The notes under the pieces: model-generated | Seen by the model: only the letters and a program-made list of their open reading frames with translations | Databases searched by the model: none | What the model was told of the DNA's origin: nothing | NCBI GenBank assembly: GCA_013289875.1 | Contig: JABCZC010000024.1 | Coordinates: 1 to 64,000, forward strand | From: Acidobacteriota bacterium | GTDB taxonomy: Bacteria; Acidobacteriota; Terriglobia; Terriglobales; Acidobacteriaceae | Length of the DNA stretch: 64,000 bases | Reading direction: 5' to 3' | Shown here: in pieces, positions 17,580-26,679 of the stretch | Numbering within the stretch: the first letter of the stretch is position 1 | Layout: the number at the start of each line of letters is the position of its first letter | Program-made: the position numbers and the translations under genes

Positions 17580-18869
17580 CTAGTGGCCATTTGCTCGCAA
17601 CCGTGTTTCATCCATAAGCCCTGCTTCCGAGCCGCTGAGACGCGACTCGGGCGCGAGACCGCGGCCACCCGACGCGCCGTTACCGCCGCCGCGAGCTACG
17701 ACTGCCAGCGGCCGCATGTTCGTAGGCAAGAACATGCTGAAGACGGTGCCATGCCGTTCTCCCGAGTTCGAAGAGTGAACTTGCAGATTGCCCCCATAGC
17801 GGCTCAAAATCGACCGCGTAACCCATAAGCCTAACCCCGTACCGGCGTGGCCTTTGGTTGTGAAGAAGGGCTCGCCCAGACGTTTGCGCGTTTCAGGAGA
17901 AATGCCCAATCCGTTGTCGGCCACTGAGAAACGCAGGCCGCGGACTCCCCGATCGGACCACTTGCGCGCGTCGCGAATTCTAAGCACGATCCTGCCGTTC
18001 GTCTCTGACGCCTCAATCGCGTTGGCAACCAGATTCGACAATACCTGCCGCATCTCCCCCGGGAACGCGGTTACCGTTTCCGAAGATTCGTACTGTCGGG
18101 CAATGCGGAGATTTTTATCGGCGATTCTGCGCCCATAGAGCACCAGGACTTCCTCGATCAGATCGGCCAGTTGCAGGCGTACCGGAGCGCTCGTCTCGCG
18201 AGAAAAAGAGAGCGTCTGTTTGCTGATTTGCACAACTCGATTCAACTCCCGCTGTGCCATCTTCAGGTATTCGCGGGACTTCTCCGGCGAAGAATCGATC
18301 TCCATCAGGTAAAGAAGATTCATGATCGATTCCAGGGGATTGTTGATCTCATGTGCAATCGACGCCGCCAACCGCCCCAGCGTCAGGAGCTTCTGATTTT
18401 CCCGCAGCACATCAGCCGCGCGGTCTAGTTCACGTTGCACCCGGTGATGCTTTTCACTGTCGCGCTGCTCACGCAGGGCGCGTTCTATGATCGCGGGCAG
18501 CCGTCCCATCTGGGTCAGCCGCACATAGTCGGAAACGCCATCGCGAAGCGCCTGGACTGCCTCCGGTTCATCGCCCTCTTTGCCGATCAGCACCAGCGGT
18601 ATGCGGCTGTTCGCATTGCCCGCGTATTCCAGCATTTCAGCGACCGCAAGACCCCGCAGCCCTGTGGTCGCGGCTAAAATCAGATCAACGGGACCGCCCC
18701 GCAATCGGGACAAGAACTCCTCCCGGGTTGCTGCGGTTTCGAGAATTACCGTCAATCCTGCCCGCCGAATACCATCACGTACGGCGTGAGCCGAGGTAAA
18801 GTCGTTTTCCAGGAGCAACACCTTTGCCAGGGACAGGGGTACAAACAGCGGGTTGGAGAATTGACTCAT
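17580..18869 (-). CDS. sensor histidine kinase with degenerate N-terminal receiver
   Basis: A 429-residue soluble protein. Residues about 15-130 have a CheY-like fold (AKVLLLENDFTSAHAVRDGI) but the phospho-accepting Asp is Ala (VDLILAATTG, Ala66). After a helical linker, HisKA carries H173 (SIAHEINNPLESIMNLLYLM). The HATPase has the N box MRQVLSNLVANAIEA, DNGLGI, EPFFTT and GTGLGLWVTRSIL. A Gly/Arg-rich tail of about 50 residues ends the protein. It is convergent with the EF-G gene. Partner regulator is not adjacent. Confidence 0.9.
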   Translation of the reverse strand: MSQFSNPLFVPLSLAKVLLLENDFTSAHAVRDGIRRAGLTVILETAATREEFLSRLRGGPVDLILAATTGLRGLAVAEMLEYAGNANSRIPLVLIGKEGDEPEAVQALRDGVSDYVRLTQMGRLPAIIERALREQRDSEKHHRVQRELDRAADVLRENQKLLTLGRLAASIAHEINNPLESIMNLLYLMEIDSSPEKSREYLKMAQRELNRVVQISKQTLSFSRETSAPVRLQLADLIEEVLVLYGRRIADKNLRIARQYESSETVTAFPGEMRQVLSNLVANAIEASETNGRIVLRIRDARKWSDRGVRGLRFSVADNGLGISPETRKRLGEPFFTTKGHAGTGLGLWVTRSILSRYGGNLQVHSSNSGERHGTVFSMFLPTNMRPLAVVARGGGNGASGGRGLAPESRLSGSEAGLMDETRLRANGH

Positions 18870-19197
18870 CGTTGCACGGATCTTCAGGTCTGGCGTATTG
18901 CGATATGGGCTTCACCCTTCGGCAATTACGATGACATTTTTCATTCTCCTGTTGCTCAACTTTGGCAATGTGTTTGCTGCCATTTACTGGTCGATTAATC
19001 AAATCCATCAACCAGTTGGTTGTATCTATTTGAATCCATGGTGATCTATCCTGCGATATGTAGCTCTGCGGCATTTCTGATCTGCGACCGCGCCTGGTGT
19101 GCTGAGGCGCCAATATTTCCAGGCGGAAAATCTTTTGGCAACCGCGGCGCTTCGTGAAACTCTAATCAGTTGAACCCATAAGGATTTCTCCGAACGA
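18870..19197. other. divergent promoter region between kinase and TolC-like gene
   Basis: 328 bases, relatively AT-rich, no gene. It contains an inverted repeat CAACCA-GT-TGGTTG at 19009-19022 that could be an operator for either gene; no regulator was identified. Confidence 0.45.
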
Positions 19198-20697
19198 ATG
19201 AAGAGCTGGAAAATTGCTGCGCCTGAATTGGTTCTGACCAGACTTGTTCTGACCGGACTCGTTGCCGGTTTGTTTTGCGCCTCCGCGATGGCGCAGGCCA
19301 ATCCGAATAACTCCACCCAGAACCCTTACGTGGGCAGCGTGGAGGCGGTCGCTGTTACCCCGGGCGTCAGGCCACTCGCGCTGGATGACGCCATTCGCCT
19401 TGGCCTCGAAAACAATCTTGCCCTCACGCTCGCGCACCTGAACGAAGAATCGGCGGAGGCTCAAAAATTACAACTGGCCAACGCGCTGTTGCCCAATCTT
19501 TCTCTGCATGGCGAGACGGGCCTGCATCAGCTCAACCTGAGGGCGGGCGGGTTTACTCCGGAGACGCTGATCAAGTTTGGTGTTCCACCGGCGGAGGCTC
19601 CTTACTATCCGTACATGGTCAAGGTTGACTCGACGATCGGCCAGGTGAACCTCTCCCAAGCCCTTTTCACCTGGTCTGGCTGGGACGTTTGGAAGGCAGC
19701 CAAGGCGAACCAGAGAGCGGCCTATTACGCATCGCAATCGTCGCGCGGCCTGGTGGTACTGAACGTCGGGACGGCCTACCTGCAGGCTCTCGCTGCATCC
19801 TCGCAGGTCGATTATGCCGAGGCGCTGCTCAAGACCGACGAGACTCTGCTTTACCAGGCTCAGGAAGAGCACAAGGCCGGAACAGCGGCGAACCTCGATG
19901 AGTTGCGCGCCCGCGTGCAATACCAGACCCAGCAGCTCTCGCTCATCCAGTCCGAGAACGATTTCAAGAAAGCCAAAATCGCGCTGAACCGGCAGATTGG
20001 CCTCGTTCCGGGGCAGGAAATTCAGCTCACCGATGCCACCCCCTACGCCGATCTGGCTGCAGTTACTATCGAGGAGGCCAAGCGCCAGGCCTACGCCAGC
20101 CGCCAGGACTACCAGCAGATGAGGCAGCAGATCCTGGCTGCCCGGCTGGAGCGGCAGGCCGCCAAACATGAGCGCTATCCGAGCCTGTCGTTCAGGGGTA
20201 ATTACGGCGTCACCGGCGTCTCTGGACTCATCTATCACGGGACCTTTACCGCGGAGGGAAGCCTCACTGTACCCATCTTTCAGGAGGCAAAGTTCCGCGG
20301 CGACCGCGATGTGGCTGTTGCGCAGGTCGACGAGCTTCGCTCGGAGTTCAACGACCTCACGAACAAGATCGACCAGCAATTGCGCGACAGCCTGTTCGAT
20401 CTGCAGTCTGCCGCCGAACTTGTCCGCGTCTCGCGCAGCAATGTAGAGCTGGCTACCAAAACCCTGGAGCAGAGCACCGACCGGTTTCAGGCTGGAGTCG
20501 ACGACAACCTGCCGGTAGTCCAGGCTCAATCCACGCTCGCGCAGGCCCAGAACCAGTACGTCCGCAGCGTCTATCAGTTCAACCAGGCCAAGCTGGGACT
20601 GGCGCGCAATCTGGGTCTCGTCGATACGCAGTACAAGAACTACATTCCGATGGGAAGCGGCGGCAGTTCCGGCCAGCAGCCTCAAGGCGGCAAATAA
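19198..20697 (+). CDS. TolC-family outer-membrane efflux protein
   Basis: A 499-residue protein with a signal peptide (about residues 1-33, ending ASAMAQ). It has the duplicated long-helix organisation of TolC/OEP proteins: PLALDDAIRLGLENNLALTL near the start of the first repeat, long Ala/Gln/Leu-rich coiled coils, and the second-repeat block ELVRVSRSNVELATKTLEQS then FQAGVDDNLPVVQAQSTLAQ. It would form the outer-membrane channel of a tripartite exporter. No membrane-fusion or inner-membrane pump gene is adjacent. Confidence 0.92.
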   Translation: MKSWKIAAPELVLTRLVLTGLVAGLFCASAMAQANPNNSTQNPYVGSVEAVAVTPGVRPLALDDAIRLGLENNLALTLAHLNEESAEAQKLQLANALLPNLSLHGETGLHQLNLRAGGFTPETLIKFGVPPAEAPYYPYMVKVDSTIGQVNLSQALFTWSGWDVWKAAKANQRAAYYASQSSRGLVVLNVGTAYLQALAASSQVDYAEALLKTDETLLYQAQEEHKAGTAANLDELRARVQYQTQQLSLIQSENDFKKAKIALNRQIGLVPGQEIQLTDATPYADLAAVTIEEAKRQAYASRQDYQQMRQQILAARLERQAAKHERYPSLSFRGNYGVTGVSGLIYHGTFTAEGSLTVPIFQEAKFRGDRDVAVAQVDELRSEFNDLTNKIDQQLRDSLFDLQSAAELVRVSRSNVELATKTLEQSTDRFQAGVDDNLPVVQAQSTLAQAQNQYVRSVYQFNQAKLGLARNLGLVDTQYKNYIPMGSGGSSGQQPQGGK

Positions 20698-20718
20698 AAA
20701 CGAAAGTCAGGAAAGACA

Positions 20719-21444
20719 GTGACTGTTGCTCCCGCCGACGAGGCTTTGTATGAGATCGTGAGCAGCTCCGCCCCGGTCACCATCGACGACGTGCTGCACA
20801 CGATGCAGAGCATCGACCAGCTCCTGCCAGGCACCGATGGCCTGAAGTGGTTCAACCGCCTCTACATGATGGTCACGCAGCAGGTGGATGAGCAGCCTCC
20901 GGCAGGCGGATGGCGTGATCCGGTATGGCTCACGCGCCTCGATGTGGTCTTCGCGAGCCTCTATTTCAGGGCGATCGCCGGCTTCCTCAGCGATTCTGCC
21001 TCGACGCCAAGCGCCTGGGATGCACTGCTCGAGGGCCGGTATCGAACGGGAATCGATCGCATCCAGTTCGCGATGGCGGGCATGAACGCCCACATCAATC
21101 ACGACCTGGCGCTGGCCCTGCTGGAGACGGATGCTCTCCTCAATGTCGTCCCCGATCTCAACAGCCCCCAGCACGCCGACTATGAGGCGGTTAACGGCCT
21201 GCTGAAAGCGGTGATGCCGGTCGCACTCCAGGTGCTGGCGACGGGCATTCTGGGAGAGCTGGCTCAGGATACGGGGAAGATCGGCCGCATCCTCGCGTTC
21301 TGGGATATCTGCCGTGCACGGGAGCTTGCCTGGGCCTTCGCCGATCATCTCCGCGGCCTGGACGGCGTTGCGCGGGCGGTAGCCCTCGAAAGCCAGGACC
21401 AAATCACGGGAGCTCTTGGCCGGGCAATCCTGCTGTCTGCTTAA
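20719..21444 (+). CDS. DUF5995 family protein
   Basis: A 241-residue protein starting at GTG, with AGGAAAG just upstream and 21 bases after the TolC-like stop, so probably co-transcribed. The strongest block is RIQFAMAGMNAHINHDLALA, characteristic of the DUF5995 family as I recall it, along with WFNRLYMMVTQQV and LTRLDVVFASLYFRAIAGFL. It is predicted mostly helical and cytoplasmic. The conserved His residues of NAHINHD suggest metal or cofactor binding, but that is inference; biochemical role unknown. Confidence 0.78.
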   Translation: MTVAPADEALYEIVSSSAPVTIDDVLHTMQSIDQLLPGTDGLKWFNRLYMMVTQQVDEQPPAGGWRDPVWLTRLDVVFASLYFRAIAGFLSDSASTPSAWDALLEGRYRTGIDRIQFAMAGMNAHINHDLALALLETDALLNVVPDLNSPQHADYEAVNGLLKAVMPVALQVLATGILGELAQDTGKIGRILAFWDICRARELAWAFADHLRGLDGVARAVALESQDQITGALGRAILLSA

Positions 21445-21837
21445 TTGCGATTGGTGCTGTGCCTTGAGTGAGCGATCGGGCCACAACCCCACCCCCACCC
21501 CCCTTTAAGCCTCGGCTTTTCTGAGAATAATTGATTCTAAACGGCTTAATTAACGACCGTCTTTGTACTTAATTGATTCCATGGTACTTGCAAATATGAG
21601 TCCGAGTATCTACCTTTGTTTCTATGATTTACGGTAAGTCATCCGCGCCGCGACTCACTCTCGTAAACGACGAGGCGAGGAAACGGGTGGGTTAGTTTGA
21701 TCTGGGGTGTAGGTTCCGAATAGGAGACTTCGCGGGAACTTCAATTCGCGGCCTATCTGGAGGAGAACCATTCGCTTTGCGCCTTTCGTTTTGCTTTACC
21801 AATCCTGCGTGGCGAGGGCTGATCGGCAATCATTGAC
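21445..21837. other. 393-base intergenic region with inverse repeat copy
   Basis: No gene seen. The first 140 bases hold the second copy of the dispersed repeat; the rest shows nothing recognised. Confidence 0.5.
21492..21584 (-). repeat. dispersed intergenic repeat, copy 2 (inverse orientation)
   Basis: Read on the minus strand the order is CCATGGAATCAATT, then AGAATCAATTATTCTC, then AAAGGGGGGTGGGGG. The last is identical over 15 bases to copy 1 at 10697-10711, and the other two match its motifs with one or two changes. Confidence 0.65.
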
Positions 21838-22611
21838 TCATTTACTGGTCTTCGCGATGCAGTCGCTCAGTGTATATCGCCACACCTCATGGTGACTTTC
21901 TCTGGTTACGACAACGTGCTCGGGCAACTGCACACCATCTACGGTCTGGTAGGTGTAGGTGTAGATCAGGCGGTTGCCCGGCTCAAATTTCCCGTCTTCA
22001 CCCTGGGTGAATGAGGTCAAAAGGAAGCCCTGCGGCCCAGAGGCGAATGATGTCTCGATATGGTCGGACTGTCCTTTCACGCTAGCGCTCTGCAGGCGCA
22101 TATCGGGAGCGAGAACCATCTCGCCATCAGAGGTCTGTACCTTAAAGATAAGTTTGTAGCCAGACGGGGATTGGTTGAAGGAAATCGGTGTACCAGGATT
22201 CGGAAGCATCATGTTCGTACTTGCGAACAACCAGGTATTGAGACTCTTCTCCACCGCGTGCGCCAGCAGAGCCTCGGCCAACCCGCGATGGGGAAGCTTG
22301 TTCAATTCGTCCTTGGAGAGCCCGGCGGAGACGGCAGCCATCTGTCGCGTCACTATGACGCGGTTCCGAAGCGGTTGAATGAGCTTTTCGATTTCCTCGT
22401 CTGTCCCTTCATCTCCTACGCGCGGCGCCTCAGTGAAGTGCTCCTTCCAGCTGAAATCGACAGCGCAATGGAAGGACTGCAAGTTCCTGTTGAACGGAGC
22501 GTCGTATTTTTCACGCGCTTCATTGAGCAACGCCTGGTCTGTTTTTGTCGCTTGAGCGTGGCAGAGCACAGCGCAAAAGCAGAACACGATCAACGCACGG
22601 TAAATCTGCAC
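21838..22611 (-). CDS. secreted protein of unknown function
   Basis: A 257-residue protein from a GTG start with GGAG seven bases upstream; in-frame starts further up (a TTG at 22692, an ATG at 22668) lack a ribosome site and would bury the signal peptide. The signal peptide is VQIYRALIVFCFCAVLCHAQ. The mature part has helical N-terminal stretches (LLNEAREKYDAPFNRNLQSF) and a beta-rich C-terminal half including LIYTYTYQTVDGVQLPEHVV, which resembles lipoprotein-localisation-like beta barrels. No family was firmly recognised. Confidence 0.7.
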   Translation of the reverse strand: MQIYRALIVFCFCAVLCHAQATKTDQALLNEAREKYDAPFNRNLQSFHCAVDFSWKEHFTEAPRVGDEGTDEEIEKLIQPLRNRVIVTRQMAAVSAGLSKDELNKLPHRGLAEALLAHAVEKSLNTWLFASTNMMLPNPGTPISFNQSPSGYKLIFKVQTSDGEMVLAPDMRLQSASVKGQSDHIETSFASGPQGFLLTSFTQGEDGKFEPGNRLIYTYTYQTVDGVQLPEHVVVTRESHHEVWRYTLSDCIAKTSK

Positions 22612-23128
22612 CGTATATCTCCACCGAATGCAATGAGCAAGCTGGGAATGAGTGTGGCCAGCATACATCAGGGGGAAGAAAGTAGCCGACAACGTTATGG
22701 TATGGGGTCAGCTCTTGCTGTTTCCCTTAAAACGGAGTTATCGGTAACCACAACTTAAGGGGGGATTTGATCCCCGTACCCCAGTAAATGCAGATGCATA
22801 CTATTGCCAAGCATGTGTGTCAGCGGTTTATTGCCCTTGTAATTTATAGATTCGGCAAGAGTTACTGTCCCGATGGGCAATCTGCCTAGGATTTTCCCAA
22901 ACGACGAAAAACCCGGCTGCGTGTGGCAACCGGGCCTTTGTTGTCTCTATTCTTATTATAGCGATTCGGTGATAATTGCCAGCCAGCTTTGTTCTGAGAT
23001 CAGGCCATTGCAATCAGTGGGTTACGAGAGCGCGCAGCCTTTTTAAATTGACAGGGGAAAGAGGGCTGCGGGGCTGGGTTCCAATCTCCGACAGCCCCTT
23101 GCCGTCGTTCATGAGTTACCCGATGCCG
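22612..23128. other. intergenic region with terminator
   Basis: No gene is supported. Besides the terminator there is a small GGGGAT/ATCCCC hairpin near 22762-22776 and a 7-bp stem (GGGGCTG/CAGCCCC) at 23070-23098 without a T-run. Confidence 0.45.
22907..22934 (-). terminator. Rho-independent terminator, minus strand
   Basis: CCCGG and CCGGG pair, with an inner TGC/GCA extension, around a short loop; on the minus strand the stem is followed by five T. It lies about 200 bases after the S53 peptidase stop and would end that transcript. Confidence 0.7.
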
Positions 23129-24808
23129 CTAGGGCGCCAGGGTGGTGATCAGCGCAGGTTTCGGGCTCCCCCAACCGGTCACCAGGTCGTAGCCGGTCAC
23201 TGCGGAATAGCTGCCGGATTTGCCGCTGGTGATGTCGTGAAAGTCGGTGCCATAGGTGGACGTTATGTTCTGCGCGTAGATCGTTGGGTCGAGGAAGCCG
23301 ACGTTCGAATCTCCGTAGGCAGCCAGTTGCTGGTTAACTAGCGCGATGAAGCCGGCCCACATTGGCGTCGCGAAACTGGTCCCGCCATAATCGTTTGCCG
23401 TGCAGGTAGTCTGGTCCGCGCATACGTAAAACGTGAAGTTCGCGTTGGCCGAGACGTCCGGGCCATTGCGATAGGTCGTCGAACCTTTGTTGCTCGAGTT
23501 GATGACGCCTGAGAGCTTCTGCCAGGAAGGAATGGCAATCTTGTCCGGGGAGATGCCGCCGCCGCTATCCGTCCAGGCCGTCTCCGATTTCCAGGCGCCA
23601 CCCGCGCTGGCCGTTGTTAGATCGGTACCGCCGACGGAAACCACATTCGCATCGTCGGCCGGCCACGCCTCGTTTCTCGACGACCAGGTCGAATCGTCAC
23701 CTGAGGCCGCGAAGAAGGTCTGGCCCTGAGCCGCCATCTTTTCGAAGTATGGATCAAGCGTGCTGGGATCCGCGGGGGTCCAGCCCCACGAACAGCCAAT
23801 TGTGGTGGGCAGCGGGCTGTGCGTGGTCATGGCGCTGATGATTGCGGTGTCGGTGGATCCGATATACATCACCAGGCTCGCCAGCCCCGGAGCCATGCCG
23901 ATCGCCTGCGTCATGTCGAGGGTTTGTTCCGTGTCATCGCAGGCACTTCTACCTCTACCGTTGCCGTAGACGCACGCCGTGCTTGTCCCATCAGTGGAGT
24001 GCAGTGTTATGGGCACGTTGTTGGTCTGCTTCGCGTTCTTGAAATAGGTTGTCAGGTCGGCCAGATCGGTGCCGTAATACTCCAGCAATCCGAGGTTCTG
24101 GCCAGCGCCGGTGAGGGCGGTGCCGCCATAATAGGCCGCGCGCATGTCGCTGCCCAGGAAAGACGCTGAGGGACCGGAGCCGGTGGTAGCACGGGTGACG
24201 AGGGTCCTGGCATCGATACCATGTGCCTGGGCGTAGTCGCTCTTTTTAACGTACAGAGGATGCGGGATGGAGTAATTGTCCAAACCGGAGACGTGCCAGA
24301 GCTGGAAGGGCAGGGTTGTCGTGGGCTCGCGGTCCGGCGAGTAAAAAATGCGGTTTTCGGTGGGGTGCTGGTAGGTGAGCATGCTTACGTGGAAGGCCTT
24401 CTCGATGACGGAAACGGGACCTTTGATCTGGACGTCCATGCCATCGCGCGATCCGCCAATGACCGTAAAGCCATGCGCCTTCACGTAACTCACCACGGCA
24501 TCATAGTCTGCCTGGCTGGGACCGAATCTCTCGGTGAACTCGGGCACGGTAAGGTAGTGCCGGTAGGAGAGGCTTTTCGGGTTATAGAGATCCGCCAGGA
24601 ACAGATCCAGACCTGCCTGATCGCGCAGGGACAGAACAATGTTGAGGGTCATGACCTGGCCTGCGGGAAGCCGGCCGACGGGTTGCGCTGCGCCGCTGCG
24701 AACGGCCTCGTGCAAATGGTGGGTTGACGTGTACTGCGCCTGCGAATCGATTGCCACGAATGAAACAAGAGCGATTGCCAGGAAAATCAAACTTGCTTTT
24801 CGAATCAC
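23129..24808 (-). CDS. secreted S53 family peptidase (sedolisin / kumamolisin type)
   Basis: A 559-residue preproenzyme beginning at GTG with AAGGAG six bases upstream. It has a signal peptide (VIRKASLIFLAIALVSFVAI), then a pro-kumamolisin activation domain of about 180 residues, then the catalytic domain. The S53 residues are present: Glu294 and Asp298 (DDTEQTLDMTQA), Asp371 (AASGDDS) and Ser478 (YGGTSFATPMWAG). The C-terminal calcium-site region is visible (FHDITSGK, DLVTGWGSP). These are acid-active endopeptidases of the serine-carboxyl type, fitting an acidophilic soil organism. It is expected outside the cell. Confidence 0.93.
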   Translation of the reverse strand: MIRKASLIFLAIALVSFVAIDSQAQYTSTHHLHEAVRSGAAQPVGRLPAGQVMTLNIVLSLRDQAGLDLFLADLYNPKSLSYRHYLTVPEFTERFGPSQADYDAVVSYVKAHGFTVIGGSRDGMDVQIKGPVSVIEKAFHVSMLTYQHPTENRIFYSPDREPTTTLPFQLWHVSGLDNYSIPHPLYVKKSDYAQAHGIDARTLVTRATTGSGPSASFLGSDMRAAYYGGTALTGAGQNLGLLEYYGTDLADLTTYFKNAKQTNNVPITLHSTDGTSTACVYGNGRGRSACDDTEQTLDMTQAIGMAPGLASLVMYIGSTDTAIISAMTTHSPLPTTIGCSWGWTPADPSTLDPYFEKMAAQGQTFFAASGDDSTWSSRNEAWPADDANVVSVGGTDLTTASAGGAWKSETAWTDSGGGISPDKIAIPSWQKLSGVINSSNKGSTTYRNGPDVSANANFTFYVCADQTTCTANDYGGTSFATPMWAGFIALVNQQLAAYGDSNVGFLDPTIYAQNITSTYGTDFHDITSGKSGSYSAVTGYDLVTGWGSPKPALITTLAP

Positions 24809-25342
24809 GATTTTCTCCTTTGAGCGAGGCTGTCTTAAAGGTCTGTACGTCAACTGCATAGGGCCGGGCAGCCTGATTTTGTCAGCGTAGAGTATCACTG
24901 CGAAGTGGGCGTGGCGAGAGAAATGCGAGGATGATTTCCGACTTTAGTTCGCTTTTGGGAGCACCGAAGTTTGAGGACGCTGTCGAAGCGAGCAACTCTG
25001 GGAGTGTCTGGCTTCCTGGTTTCTGGGGCGTTGTTGCACCGGCATTCTCCATCCCGCCAGTGCTATGAACAGCGTTACTCCCAATAAAGCCGCAATCAGC
25101 GCGACGCAGGCAAGCCATTTTCCCGTCTCCCAGAGGTAGCCAGGCGGGGCGCCGCCGGCGGTTCGGTCAAGGTATTCGCAGCAGATGTAGAGTCGGGCAG
25201 CCGCGGAGGCGGCGAAGGGGCGTGTTGAGCGGCGCTTGTGGAGAATTTACGTTCCAGACTACGAAAATCCTCCTGAATCCCAAGAAGAGCGGTCGAACGT
25301 AACCTGACAACCGCCAGCCGCACCGGTATAAACAAGGAAGGC
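24809..25342. other. 534-base divergent intergenic region
   Basis: Holds the promoters of the S53 gene (minus) and the MFS gene (plus). A minus-strand frame around 25050-25200 encodes one hydrophobic helix but has no start codon before it, so it was not called. Confidence 0.4.
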
Positions 25343-26644
25343 ATGCCCGAACGTCCCCCAAGCAAGGCAGCAGCCGCCTTTCTCTCCAGCGATTTCCGGC
25401 GCTATCAATTAGCGCGGGTGATGGCCATTATCGGAGCGGAGGCGCAGTCTCTCGCCGTAGCCTGGCAGGTCTACCAGATGACCCATAAGGCGATCGACCT
25501 TGGCTACACAGGACTGGCGCTGTTTCTGCCCGGACTGCTCTTCATTCTGCCGTCAGGCCATGCGGCGGACCGCTTCGACCGGCGGCACGTGATCATGGTG
25601 TGCTACTCGCTCCAGTGCCTTTGCACGCTTACGCTCTTCCTCTTCGCATGGCACGGTCTGCACACGGTGTGGCCTATTTACACTGTGCTTTTCTTTATCG
25701 GGACGGGACGATCGTTCAGTGGCCCGGCGAGCTCGGCGTTGATTCCGCACCTGGTGCCGACGGAACACTTTGTGAACGCGGTGACCTGGGGCGCGACGAT
25801 TTTTCAGATCGCCAACATCAGCGGCCCGGCGCTGGGCGGCATCCTCTTCACGTTGCCGATGCACGAGCGCATCGCGGGCGCGCCACTGGTATATCTCTTC
25901 ACGCTGGGCACGCTGATCTGGTTCGTGGTGCTGGTGAGATCGCTGTCGGTGCGGCCGGGGCGGATGGAGCACCGGGCCATCTCGACCGATGTGATCCTGG
26001 CGGGCTTTCGCTATGTGGCGCGCACACAGATCCTGCTGGGGTCGATTTCGCTTGACCTGTTTGCGGTGCTGCTTGGCGGCGCGGTGTCGCTGATGCCGAT
26101 CTTCGCGCAGGACATCCTCCAGACAGGCCCGCGCGGTTTGGGCTTGCTGCGGGCGGCTCCGGCGATTGGCGCGCTGGTGGTTTCGTTCTCGCTGACGTGG
26201 TGGCCGATTCGGCGGCGGGCGGGCGTGCTGATGTTTACCTGCGTGGGGATATTCGGCGCGTCCACCATCCTCTTCGGGCTCTCGAAGAGCCTGCCCCTTT
26301 CGCTGCTGGCGCTGTTTATTGTCGGCGCGTCGGATATGGTCAGTGTGGTCATACGCTCGTCCGTGCTGCAACTGGGCACGCCGCCCGGGATGCGCGGCCG
26401 TGTGAGCGCCGTGAACTCTCTGTTTCTCGGCGCGTCGAATGAGCTTGGGGAATTCGAGAGCGGGCTGACTGCGCAGTGGTGGGGCGCGGTGCGCGCGGTG
26501 GTGATCGGCGGCATCGGCTCGCTGGCGGTCACCGGCCTGTGGAGCATCCTCTTCCCGAGCCTGCGCCAGGCCGATCAACTCACTCCGGAAGCGCTGCTGA
26601 ATGTTGAGGTAGAGCAATCGGCGCGCGAGGTGCGGCAGCTGTGA
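25343..26644 (+). CDS. MFS transporter (MFS_3 / EntS-like group)
   Basis: A 433-residue protein with about 12 hydrophobic segments. Features are FLSSDFRRYQLARVMAIIGA at the N-terminus, the loop 2-3 motif SGHAADRFDRRHVIMVCYSL, a Gly/Ser-rich helix GTGRSFSGPASSALIPHLVP, and GMRGRVSAVNSLFLGASNEL in the C-terminal half. This pattern matches MFS exporters related to EntS. It is first in a compact run with the two next genes (gaps of 35 and 5 bases). The substrate cannot be inferred from the sequence. Confidence 0.9.
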   Translation: MPERPPSKAAAAFLSSDFRRYQLARVMAIIGAEAQSLAVAWQVYQMTHKAIDLGYTGLALFLPGLLFILPSGHAADRFDRRHVIMVCYSLQCLCTLTLFLFAWHGLHTVWPIYTVLFFIGTGRSFSGPASSALIPHLVPTEHFVNAVTWGATIFQIANISGPALGGILFTLPMHERIAGAPLVYLFTLGTLIWFVVLVRSLSVRPGRMEHRAISTDVILAGFRYVARTQILLGSISLDLFAVLLGGAVSLMPIFAQDILQTGPRGLGLLRAAPAIGALVVSFSLTWWPIRRRAGVLMFTCVGIFGASTILFGLSKSLPLSLLALFIVGASDMVSVVIRSSVLQLGTPPGMRGRVSAVNSLFLGASNELGEFESGLTAQWWGAVRAVVIGGIGSLAVTGLWSILFPSLRQADQLTPEALLNVEVEQSAREVRQL

Positions 26645-26679
26645 GGCGCATCTAAGTTGAGCGGAAAGGAAACACGGCG

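Noticed and set aside
19468-20685. 405-codon minus-strand frame opposite the TolC-like gene
   Set aside because: Leu/Val/Gly-rich shadow without domains; the TolC family match is on the plus strand.
23070-23098. 7-bp stem GGGGCTG/CAGCCCC after the S53 peptidase gene as a terminator
   Set aside because: No T-run on either strand; the stem at 22907-22934 is a better terminator.
23040-23100. GGGTTCCAATCTCC resembling a tRNA T-loop
   Set aside because: The surrounding bases do not fold into acceptor, D or anticodon arms.
25040-25250. Minus-strand frame encoding one hydrophobic helix (WLACVALIAALLGVTLFIAL)
   Set aside because: There is no ATG, GTG or TTG before the helix and no ribosome site; perhaps a remnant, but not supportable as a gene.
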